From Spirochaetales bacterium (lineage in GTDB: Bacteria > Spirochaetota > Spirochaetia > DSM-16054 > Sediminispirochaetaceae): a stretch of 5,154 nucleotides of DNA. A program made the position numbers and the translations under genes. Of this stretch, positions 1 through 5,154 are shown in pieces (within the stretch, counting starts at the first letter, position 1; each line of letters begins with the position of its first letter). The notes below the pieces were generated by a model. That model was not told the origin of the DNA, ran no database searches, and saw only the letters and a list, made by a program, of their open reading frames with translations. The stretch lies in contig JAASTM010000220.1 in assembly GCA_021767325.1 (NCBI GenBank), positions 1 through 5,154 of the forward strand, written 5' to 3'.

Positions 1-1531
1 AGAGGGCGTAGAGACGGGCGATTTCCCTTATTTTTTCAGCCGGTATTCCGGAGATTTCTTCCACCTTCTCCGGAGTATACTGCTTCAGGGTTTCGGCCAT
101 CTCCTCAAAACCTTCGGTGCGTTCAGCGATGAAAGCGGTATCCTGAAGCCCCTCTTCGAGAATGACATTCATTATTCCGTTGATCCAGGCCACATCACTG
201 CCGGGATTTTGCCGGACCCATATATGCGCATGCTTTACCAGGTCGATCTTGCGCGGGTCCACCACTATCAGCTTGGCGCCCTTGCGGACTGCGTTCTTTA
301 TATAGGTGGCGGTTACCGGATGGGTTTCGGTTACGTTGGATCCGGTGACCAGAATACAGTCGGCATCGGCCAGTTCGGGGATCGAGTTGGTCATTGCCCC
401 CGAACCGAAAGCGGTGCCCAGTCCCGCTACTGTAGGAGCATGACAGAGACGTGCACAGTGGTCGACATTATTGGTACCGAAGACTGCTCGGACGAATTTC
501 TGAAAAATATAGTTCTCTTCGTTCGTGCATTTTGCCGAAGAAAGCCCGGCCAGAGAATCCGGCCCGTGCTCACGCTGAATCTGCTTGAAGCGCGCGGCCA
601 CAATATCCAGAGCCTCGTCCCAGTCGGTTTCGAAGAACTCTCCGTTCCGCTTGACCAGCGGCCGTTTCAGGCGCTCGGGACTGTGTATGAACTCGTACCC
701 GAAGCGCCCCTTCACACAGAGGCGGCCGTTATTCGGCCGTTTTTCGGCACCCCGCACCCGCACGACCTTATCGTCTTTAATCCACATATCGAGCTGACAG
801 CCTACTCCGCAGTACACGCAGGTAGTGGTTACTTTCTTCTCGGCATCGAAGGGGCGAAACCGTTCTACCAGCGGCTTTTCGGTGAGAGCCGCCGTGGGAC
901 AGACCTGCACACACTCACCACAGCCGTCGCAGGTTGAGCCCTTCCACGCCCCGAATTCGGCAGAAATGAAGGTATAATAGCCCCGGTGTACGAAACCGAG
1001 CACCCCTTTCTCTTGGATTTCATCGCAGGCAGCGATACAGCGGCCGCAGCGTATACACTTCTTTGCATCATATTCCAAAACCGGCGAGGTTTTATCATGC
1101 GGAAGGTGAAGCTTTCCGTCTATGCCGTTCAGGGGGAGGCTCGGCACCCGGCGGTTCTTTTCGACCCCCAGGTCATAGCGGTACGCCAGATCCTGCAGCT
1201 CGCACTCCCCGTTCGCATCGCAAACCGGACAGTCGTATTCATGCTCGGCTAAATGAAGCTCCAGGGTTGTTCTCCTGAACTCCTCGATTTCATCATCGAA
1301 GGCGGTGACCTGCAGCCCTTCTTCTACCGGGGTGGAACAGGCAGTAACCAGTCCCCTGCGTCCTTCTATTTTTACAATACACATTCGACAGGCGGCTGTA
1401 GGTGTAAGTCTTTCGAGAAAACAGAGACTGGGTATATCGATGCCGTTTTCACGGGCAGTTACCAGTAAATTTGACCCCTTTTCGGCAGCAATTTCTTTCC
1501 CATCGATAGTAATTTGAACGCGCTCGGCCAT
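1..1531 (-). CDS. fdhA: Formate dehydrogenase alpha subunit, Cys-type, with NuoG-like N-terminal module (3' end beyond window)
   Basis: Reversible formate/CO2 oxidoreductase catalytic subunit, cytoplasmic (no signal or Tat motif at the N terminus). I translated all 510 visible codons and the frame is uninterrupted. Domains in order: plant-type [2Fe-2S] (Cys37, 48, 51, 65); His-Cys [4Fe-4S] segment (His97, Cys101, 104, 110); two ferredoxin-type [4Fe-4S] motifs (Cys159/162/165/169 and Cys201/204/207/211); then the molybdopterin oxidoreductase domain with its own cluster (Cys238, 241, 245, 272) and the CxK lysine, Lys274. The active-site motif ARLCHAPTVAG gives Cys363-His364, so this is the cysteine rather than selenocysteine form. 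The conserved substrate arginine would fall beyond the visible part. Family members run about 900 residues, so roughly 400 are missing. The start is ATG at 1531, preceded by GGGGAGGA nine bases upstream. The first half resembles NuoG, but complex I NuoG lacks the Cys-His active site. The NuoG-like module suggests NAD(P)- or ferredoxin-linked partner subunits; none lies in view. Confidence 0.93.
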   Translation of the reverse strand, partial: MAERVQITIDGKEIAAEKGSNLLVTARENGIDIPSLCFLERLTPTAACRMCIVKIEGRRGLVTACSTPVEEGLQVTAFDDEIEEFRRTTLELHLAEHEYDCPVCDANGECELQDLAYRYDLGVEKNRRVPSLPLNGIDGKLHLPHDKTSPVLEYDAKKCIRCGRCIAACDEIQEKGVLGFVHRGYYTFISAEFGAWKGSTCDGCGECVQVCPTAALTEKPLVERFRPFDAEKKVTTTCVYCGVGCQLDMWIKDDKVVRVRGAEKRPNNGRLCVKGRFGYEFIHSPERLKRPLVKRNGEFFETDWDEALDIVAARFKQIQREHGPDSLAGLSSAKCTNEENYIFQKFVRAVFGTNNVDHCARLCHAPTVAGLGTAFGSGAMTNSIPELADADCILVTGSNVTETHPVTATYIKNAVRKGAKLIVVDPRKIDLVKHAHIWVRQNPGSDVAWINGIMNVILEEGLQDTAFIAERTEGFEEMAETLKQYTPEKVEEISGIPAEKIREIARLYAL

Positions 1532-1540
1532 CTGAAATGG

Positions 1541-1548
1541 TCCTCCCC
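1541..1548 (-). promoter_or_regulatory. Ribosome binding site of the formate dehydrogenase gene
   Basis: On the minus strand this reads GGGGAGGA, nine bases before the ATG at 1531. It is a strong Shine-Dalgarno match and fixes the start of the formate dehydrogenase gene. Confidence 0.8.
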
Positions 1549-1559
1549 TTTAAAATGCA

Positions 1560-1575
1560 ACAAGATACAACTTGT
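1560..1575. promoter_or_regulatory. Small inverted repeat at the formate dehydrogenase transcription start, possible operator
   Basis: ACAAG (1560-1564) and CTTGT (1571-1575) form a perfect 5-bp inverted repeat around a 6-base AT-rich centre. It sits directly downstream of the candidate -10 box, where a repressor site would act. The arms are short and I recognise no known regulator consensus, so this is a weak inference from position and symmetry. Confidence 0.2.
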
Positions 1576-1604
1576 AGTATAGAAGATTTGTTATACGGGG
1601 TAAA
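1576..1604 (-). promoter_or_regulatory. Candidate sigma-70 promoter for the formate dehydrogenase gene
   Basis: On the minus strand there is TTTACC (1604-1599), a 17-base spacer, then TATACT (1581-1576). That is four of six and five of six matches to the sigma-70 consensus. Transcription would begin near 1569, leaving a leader of about 38 bases before the ATG. This rests on motif matching by eye only; the AT-rich spacer makes chance matches possible. Confidence 0.45.
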
Positions 1605-1625
1605 TAGCGGCTTTATTTTTGTGCA

Positions 1626-1655
1626 TTGATTCCGAAGGGTTTATAGCGTTATATT
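1626..1655 (+). promoter_or_regulatory. Candidate sigma-70 promoter for the small glutamine-rich protein gene
   Basis: TTGATT (1626-1631) and TATATT (1650-1655) are separated by 18 bases, with four of six and five of six matches to consensus. They lie 32 bases upstream of the ATG at 1688. An alternative pairing, TTGTGC (1619-1624) with TTATAG (1641-1646), has a 16-base spacer and is poorer. The candidate is back-to-back with the formate dehydrogenase promoter. Confidence 0.4.
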
Positions 1656-1672
1656 TGAGCTGACGGACACTT

Positions 1673-1681
1673 AAGGAGGAG
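1673..1681 (+). promoter_or_regulatory. Ribosome binding site of the small glutamine-rich protein gene
   Basis: AAGGAGGAG is an almost ideal Shine-Dalgarno sequence, with eight bases between GGAGG and the ATG at 1688. It makes this start firm and predicts efficient translation. Confidence 0.85.
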
Positions 1682-1687
1682 AGAAAT

Positions 1688-2284
1688 ATGGGTGAAATAA
1701 AGTCATCCTGGGAAATTGCGATGGAGCGAACCGCTGACATAAAAGGCGATAAGAGCTCAGTGCGGAATAATGAACTCAAGAAAATCGGACAGAAGATCGC
1801 TTCGGACTATATGGACTCAGCAACCCCTAAGCCGAAAGAGATGCAGAAAGCAATCAAGGAGTACAAGGGAGACGAGAAGCACATCGTCGAGAAAGCTGCA
1901 GTCGAAATACTCCTCTCACACATCAGTTTGCCCCGGGACGAAAACTTTCAAGAACGGCTTTCATTTGTGGAAGACGGCCTGAAAACACTTATCGGTAAGG
2001 ATCACCAGGTTGCATCAATTCTTCAGCAGGTTTCACAGTTCTTCTCGCAGTTTCTGCAGCATCAACAGCAGTTGACCGAACAGGTAAAGCAGCAGTATGA
2101 GCCGCAGTTACGGCAGAAACAGCAAAATCTGACCCGCCAATACGGGTATGAAATTGAACTAAAACCGGAGCAGGACCCGGAATACAACCAGCTGCTCCAT
2201 CGTCACATGCAGCAGCTGGAACAGCAGTATCAGGATGCGTTGAATCAGGTAAAGGACCAGATTAGAAGTTTCTACGGCGGTTAA
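1688..2284 (+). CDS. Glutamine-rich conserved hypothetical protein, spirochaete-type (probably DUF6657)
   Basis: A complete 198-residue protein of unknown function. The N-terminal signature, KSSWEIAMERTADIKGDK (residues 5-22), resembles a short uncharacterised family I associate with spirochaetes, which I believe is listed as DUF6657; that assignment is from memory. It has no signal peptide, no membrane segment and no cysteine, so it is probably a soluble cytoplasmic protein. Residues 1-100 look helical and charged. Residues 107-198 are strikingly glutamine-rich (26 of 92), consistent with a long helical or coiled-coil region ending in SFYGG. The start is ATG with a strong ribosome binding site. 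The gene is divergent from formate dehydrogenase and convergent with the protease gene, whose last 23 bases it overlaps. It therefore appears to be a single-gene transcript with its own promoter and terminator. No catalytic motif is visible, so a structural, scaffold or regulatory role is possible but unproven. Confidence 0.85.
   Translation: MGEIKSSWEIAMERTADIKGDKSSVRNNELKKIGQKIASDYMDSATPKPKEMQKAIKEYKGDEKHIVEKAAVEILLSHISLPRDENFQERLSFVEDGLKTLIGKDHQVASILQQVSQFFSQFLQHQQQLTEQVKQQYEPQLRQKQQNLTRQYGYEIELKPEQDPEYNQLLHRHMQQLEQQYQDALNQVKDQIRSFYGG
2188..2219 (-). terminator. Candidate weak terminator of the protease gene, inside the small gene
   Basis: A perfect 9-bp inverted repeat, CCAGCTGCT (2188-2196) and AGCAGCTGG (2211-2219), has a 14-base loop. 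It begins 43 bases past the protease stop codon. On the minus strand the stem is followed by TTGTATT, a poor but T-rich tract. It could stop protease transcription. However, the region encodes a repetitive Gln/Leu stretch, whose CAG and CTG codons can create such symmetry by chance. Confidence 0.3.
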
Positions 2285-3767
2285 TTCTCTGCATCCAAGC
2301 GGTCGGTATCTCGCTCACGGGACGAATAAATCCCATGGGCGAGTTTTTTTCGCCGATCGTAAAAGTCGGCAAGCCGATCAATTCGTAATAGGCGTTGATA
2401 GCCGCTCCACCGGAATTGCCGGGGGTAATGACTCCATCGGTTTTTATCAAAAAATCCTCGGCGCCTCGCTCGAAACCGCTTACTATCCCACGGGTCAGAG
2501 AAACCGACACCCGTGAGCCGCTGCCGCCCCCGCTCGGGTAGCCGATAAAGGAGAGCGGCTGACCTATCTGCACCTGCTGGGTGTCTCCGAAGTCAAAAAA
2601 GGGAAAACTGTAGTCGTTCGGCAAGGGCTGACCGTACAGCCCGCTCTCTATCTGCAGCAGAGCCAGATCGGTCTCCGCATCGAAATCAACCACCTCCGCT
2701 CTGAACAACTCCCGCGGAGGGCTCTGCTGTGAAAAACCGGCGGCTATATACACGTCTTCCGAGGGAGTACCGTCGAATCCGCGGACTACATGCCAATTGG
2801 TGAGCAGCAGCCCGTCCTCGCTCACCAGGCAGCCGGAACCGCGTCCGGCCTGCCCGATTACCTCAACGGTCGCGAGAAAGGCCTGCTGCAATTCATCATC
2901 GCTGCGGGGAAAGCGGGGAATTGACAGCAGTTTTTCCGGCGGTTCGGATTGAAAGCTCACCTGCAGGGCGAACTCCTGTGCTTGAGCATCCGATACCGCA
3001 TCGAAAACGGTAATATAATAGGTACCGGCCGGCAGCTCGGGTTCATCCTCCGATCCGTCCAGCACAACACTCTCCTGTCCAATTAAGCCTTCCTGCACAT
3101 AATCGGCGTTCTGCCGGGTCAGTACCGGCTTTTCATAGCCTACCAGCAGATCGAGATCGGCCTTGGTGTCGAATAAATCTATCCGGCAGGTCTTCAAACC
3201 TTCGGGAATTTCCACCGAATAGGTAGTTGCCATTCCCTCATCCGGGCGCAGCTCCCCGTACACCGTACGTCCGGGGCGGATAGAGGTCTGCCGGACAGCC
3301 GATATCGTCTCGAGTTCCAGTTTAAAGGGGATCTCCATTAGCCGGTTCCACTTTTCAAACGGCAGAGAGGAACGCTGATAGACTACATCAACATAGTAGA
3401 GCCCCTCCTGCAAAGGCGGGTCTGACAGACGGGAGAGGAACAGCACCTCGTTATAATCCTCAGCCGCACTAAAGCTGTCCACGTAATCGTAGCTTTGAAT
3501 GTCCTGATTGTGGTTCAGGTATAAATCGAGATCAGCCGGCGCATCGGAGATGGACAGGCGTATTGCAAAGGTATTCGACGGCACCTCGAAGGTAAAAGTC
3601 TTATACCCGCCGCCATCCTTCGAGAGCGGCACCGAAGAGCTGACCTGTACACCGGGCCGCAGACTGGTACTCTTCTGACTCTGTGCACATAGAGGTGCTA
3701 TGAGCACCAGCATCAGAAGTATGGCTACTGTTTTTCGCTTAAATAATCCGACAGTTGTTATGTACAC
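2262..3767 (-). CDS. Secreted trypsin/HtrA-like serine protease with two N-terminal PPC-type domains
   Basis: A 501-residue serine endopeptidase expected outside the cytoplasm. Residues 1-30 form a signal peptide (basic FKRK, hydrophobic ILLMLVLIAPL, likely cleavage after LCA). Two homologous beta-rich modules follow, about 37-155 and 164-272. Each opens with RPG, contains ADLDL (78-82 and 203-207) and closes with a GxYY motif (122-125 and 248-251), like bacterial pre-peptidase C-terminal (PPC) domains. The catalytic domain spans about 290-495 with a complete triad: His326 in LLLTNWHVV, Asp367 in ETDLALLQI, Ser452 in TPGNSGGA. There is no PDZ domain, unlike DegP/HtrA. The start is GTG at 3767 with AGAGGG seven bases upstream; it places the signal peptide correctly. 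Its stop lies inside the convergent small gene. It follows the radical SAM gene by 85 bp and might be cotranscribed with it. The substrate is unknown. The lone Cys27 has Leu at -1, so a lipoprotein anchor is less likely, though spirochaete lipoboxes are relaxed. Confidence 0.9.
   Translation of the reverse strand: MYITTVGLFKRKTVAILLMLVLIAPLCAQSQKSTSLRPGVQVSSSVPLSKDGGGYKTFTFEVPSNTFAIRLSISDAPADLDLYLNHNQDIQSYDYVDSFSAAEDYNEVLFLSRLSDPPLQEGLYYVDVVYQRSSLPFEKWNRLMEIPFKLELETISAVRQTSIRPGRTVYGELRPDEGMATTYSVEIPEGLKTCRIDLFDTKADLDLLVGYEKPVLTRQNADYVQEGLIGQESVVLDGSEDEPELPAGTYYITVFDAVSDAQAQEFALQVSFQSEPPEKLLSIPRFPRSDDELQQAFLATVEVIGQAGRGSGCLVSEDGLLLTNWHVVRGFDGTPSEDVYIAAGFSQQSPPRELFRAEVVDFDAETDLALLQIESGLYGQPLPNDYSFPFFDFGDTQQVQIGQPLSFIGYPSGGGSGSRVSVSLTRGIVSGFERGAEDFLIKTDGVITPGNSGGAAINAYYELIGLPTFTIGEKNSPMGFIRPVSEIPTAWMQRINRRRNF
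2310..2350 (+). terminator. Intrinsic terminator of the small glutamine-rich protein gene, within the protease ORF
   Basis: The stem has CTCGC (2310-2314) pairing with GCGAG (2339-2343). Three further pairs, one of them T-G, and one C-A mismatch lead to GGGA (2319-2322) pairing with TCCC (2331-2334). The loop is eight bases. Seven consecutive T follow directly (2344-2350). This is a classical Rho-independent terminator starting 26 bases after the TAA at 2284. The same DNA encodes the protease segment around KNSPMGFIRPVSE (residues 474-486), so it lies inside the convergent gene. Confidence 0.8.
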
Positions 3768-3852
3768 GGAAAACCCTCTATTTCAGCAGACTGTAGATAG
3801 ATAATAGCATAAAAACACTATAGCGCATAGCCGAAGCAACAACACGAGGCAA
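3768..3852 (-). other. Intergenic gap between the radical SAM and protease genes
   Basis: An AT-rich 85-bp gap. On the minus strand it contains TATAGT (3822-3817), a possible -10 box, but no good -35 at proper spacing. A weak CTAT/ATAG four-base hairpin followed by TGTTTTT could be a poor terminator for the radical SAM gene. Neither is convincing, so it stays open whether the protease has its own promoter or is read through from upstream. Confidence 0.3.
3772..3779 (-). promoter_or_regulatory. Ribosome binding site supporting the GTG start of the protease gene
   Basis: On the minus strand the sequence before the GTG at 3767 contains AGAGGG (3779-3774) about seven bases upstream. It is a moderate Shine-Dalgarno match. 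No ATG occurs before the hydrophobic core of the signal peptide, so GTG is the only start that leaves a complete signal peptide. Confidence 0.55.
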
Positions 3853-5154
3853 TTACACAGATATAGTAGAACGCTTAAGTGCCTCTAAATCATTGCGGGT
3901 AAATCCCTCCCATTCCATCGGGAAAAAGGTATTGTTGTGGTATAAAGGTTCCTCTTCGATCGGTACTCGGGCCGCTGCTACACTTTCCTGCCACAGGGCG
4001 GTCTGCGGCACCGGAGAGTACTCGGCAATCGACACGCGCACCCCGAAGGGGGCAACTTTTTTCAATGTCCGCTGAACATCCTCGGCACGCTGCCGAGGTA
4101 AGCCGGCCAGCACGTACAATATGATGGAACGAGCGGGGAAACCGGCCAGTTTCAATGCCCGGATGGCTGCAGGTACCTCATCCGGTGTGTACTTGCCGTC
4201 CTGGGCGAGGTGGAAGGACTCATCCGCCGACTCATAGCCCAAGCGAACCTCCTGAAAACCCGCCGCCCGCATGAGCCCGGCAGTTTCACGGTCGATATAG
4301 TGCATGTGGACCGCATTGGGCGTATAGAAGCGCAGCGGCAGTTTCGAGCGGATGATCTCCTCGAGCAGCGGCAGCAGCAGCTCCTCCTTACGAACCAGCA
4401 GCGCGTCATCATAAAAGGCGAAGTTCAGGGTTCCGAATCGGCGATACATTGCCCATATCTGGTCCCAGACCATACGGTAATCACCGGCCTGAAAGTGTGG
4501 TTCGATAATTTTCGAGGCACAGTAGGTGCAGCGATAAGGACAGCCCGCATTCAAGCGCACGACTCCGGCGTCTGCCCATACCTCTTTTCCACCATACAGC
4601 CCCGGCACTCTATGGTCCGCATCCAGGGCCGCACCACCTGCGGTATCCAGCCGATACTTAGATAGAATTAGCGGCAGCTGACGGATCCCGTCCCCGGCAA
4701 TCACCTCATCGGCTCCGGTGGTGGCCCTGCAGTGCTCGGGCATGAGAGTAGCGTACACGCCTCCCACTACTACCGGCACAGCGGGGTGGGCCGCGCGAAC
4801 AGCCTGTACTGCTTCGGCCACGCCCTGATACCAGTAGGTCATCTGTGTGGTAATCAGTACCAGATCGGGCCGGGCAGCAGCAATCTTGCGGGCAAATACT
4901 TCCGGCAGTATTCCGTAGCGGCTGTAATAGCGGGTAATACTTTGCACACCTGCAGGCAGCTGTGCCGGCTGGCGGTGAAACTTTCCGGTACCATTGCTCT
5001 TCCGGCGCGGAGAGCCGAGCACAGCGCCGGTTTCGGCATCATGATAATCTAAACCGTTAATGAACTCGACTTCATATCCCTGTTTATGCAGATGTGCAGC
5101 AATTCGTAACAGCCCGTACGGCTTGAAAAACAGGTCGTATAATGCAAAATCATA
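3853..5154 (-). CDS. B12-binding-domain type radical SAM protein (5' end beyond window)
   Basis: 433 residues are visible; the frame is open to the window's right edge, so the true start lies outside. The visible N terminus, with ALYDLFFKPYGLLRIA and YEVEFING, matches the early part of B12-binding-like Rossmann domains found in front of radical SAM cores, so probably only 10-20 residues are missing. The segment DLVLITTQMTYWYQGV, then VPVVVGGVYATL, completes that domain. The radical SAM cluster motif is CPYRCTYC (visible Cys205, 209, 212), which binds [4Fe-4S] and S-adenosylmethionine. The core continues with FAFYDDALL, EVRLGYESAD and a C-terminal AEYSPVPQT segment. A GTG at 5022 could give a shorter 389-residue start, but it would cut away the conserved N terminus. 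The classical cobalamin DxHxxG motif is not seen; many proteins of this class lack it. The reaction and substrate are unknown; methylation or another radical modification is typical of the superfamily. Confidence 0.85.
   Translation of the reverse strand, partial: YDFALYDLFFKPYGLLRIAAHLHKQGYEVEFINGLDYHDAETGAVLGSPRRKSNGTGKFHRQPAQLPAGVQSITRYYSRYGILPEVFARKIAAARPDLVLITTQMTYWYQGVAEAVQAVRAAHPAVPVVVGGVYATLMPEHCRATTGADEVIAGDGIRQLPLILSKYRLDTAGGAALDADHRVPGLYGGKEVWADAGVVRLNAGCPYRCTYCASKIIEPHFQAGDYRMVWDQIWAMYRRFGTLNFAFYDDALLVRKEELLLPLLEEIIRSKLPLRFYTPNAVHMHYIDRETAGLMRAAGFQEVRLGYESADESFHLAQDGKYTPDEVPAAIRALKLAGFPARSIILYVLAGLPRQRAEDVQRTLKKVAPFGVRVSIAEYSPVPQTALWQESVAAARVPIEEEPLYHNNTFFPMEWEGFTRNDLEALKRSTISV

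Noticed and set aside
443..445. Possible selenocysteine codon at the active site
   Set aside because: The codon reads TGT on the coding strand, not TGA. The frame contains no internal stop, so no SECIS element is needed.
209..937. Long plus-strand open frame of 242 codons
   Set aside because: It is wholly antisense to the formate dehydrogenase gene, whose cluster motifs and active site are unmistakable. It has no convincing ribosome binding site and its protein resembles no family.
1..1531. Complex I subunit NuoG as the identity of the left gene
   Set aside because: The N-terminal cluster layout fits, but the two ferredoxin motifs, the CVKG lysine and the Cys363-His364 active site are formate dehydrogenase features.
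3685..3690. Lipobox making the protease a lipoprotein
   Set aside because: Cys27 is preceded by Pro-Leu, so the -1 position is Leu rather than Gly, Ala or Ser. Cleavage by signal peptidase I after LCA fits at least as well.
3800..3825. Hairpin plus T run as terminator of the radical SAM gene
   Set aside because: The stem is only four AT-rich pairs (CTAT/ATAG). It is too weak to call as a terminator, although TGTTTTT follows it.
4210..4665. Plus-strand open frame of 151 codons
   Set aside because: It is antisense to the radical SAM core, including the CxxxCxxC region, so it is a shadow of that gene's codon bias.
4854..5022. GTG at 5022 as the true start of the radical SAM gene
   Set aside because: The frame stays open for 44 further codons to the edge, and these encode a conserved-looking Rossmann-type segment (DLFFKPYGLLRI), so the real start is upstream of the window.

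Overview
The window most resembles chromosomal DNA of an anaerobic, moderate-GC spirochaete (Treponema/Spirochaeta-like). This is inferred from three things. The 198-residue protein starting at 1688 looks like a spirochaete-restricted uncharacterised family. The secreted protease has tandem N-terminal pre-peptidase-type domains. The radical SAM protein belongs to a type I associate with strict anaerobes. No species can be named from the sequence alone. There are no rRNA or tRNA genes, CRISPR arrays, insertion sequences or phage genes that I can see.

Layout. Positions 1-1531 (minus) hold the first 510 codons of a large molybdenum/tungsten formate dehydrogenase alpha subunit; its C-terminal part lies beyond the left edge. 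A 156-bp divergent intergenic region (1532-1687) carries ribosome binding sites and plausible promoters for both directions. Positions 1688-2284 (plus) encode a small glutamine-rich cytoplasmic protein of unknown function. It runs convergently into, and overlaps by 23 bp, a secreted trypsin/HtrA-like serine protease gene on the minus strand (2262-3767, GTG start). After an 85-bp gap comes the 3' part of a B12-binding-domain type radical SAM gene (3853-5154, minus), open through the right edge.

How the genes relate. The window does not look like one pathway. The formate dehydrogenase is an energy or redox enzyme with an N-terminal NuoG-like iron-sulfur module, so it probably passes electrons to or from NAD(P)- or ferredoxin-linked partner subunits encoded further left. 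The protease acts outside the cytoplasm and may share a transcript with the radical SAM gene upstream of it. The most distinctive local structure is the convergent junction at 2262-2350. There the small gene's intrinsic terminator lies inside the protease coding sequence, and a 9-bp perfect inverted repeat inside the small gene lies just past the protease stop. I found no strong evidence of a new multi-gene system.
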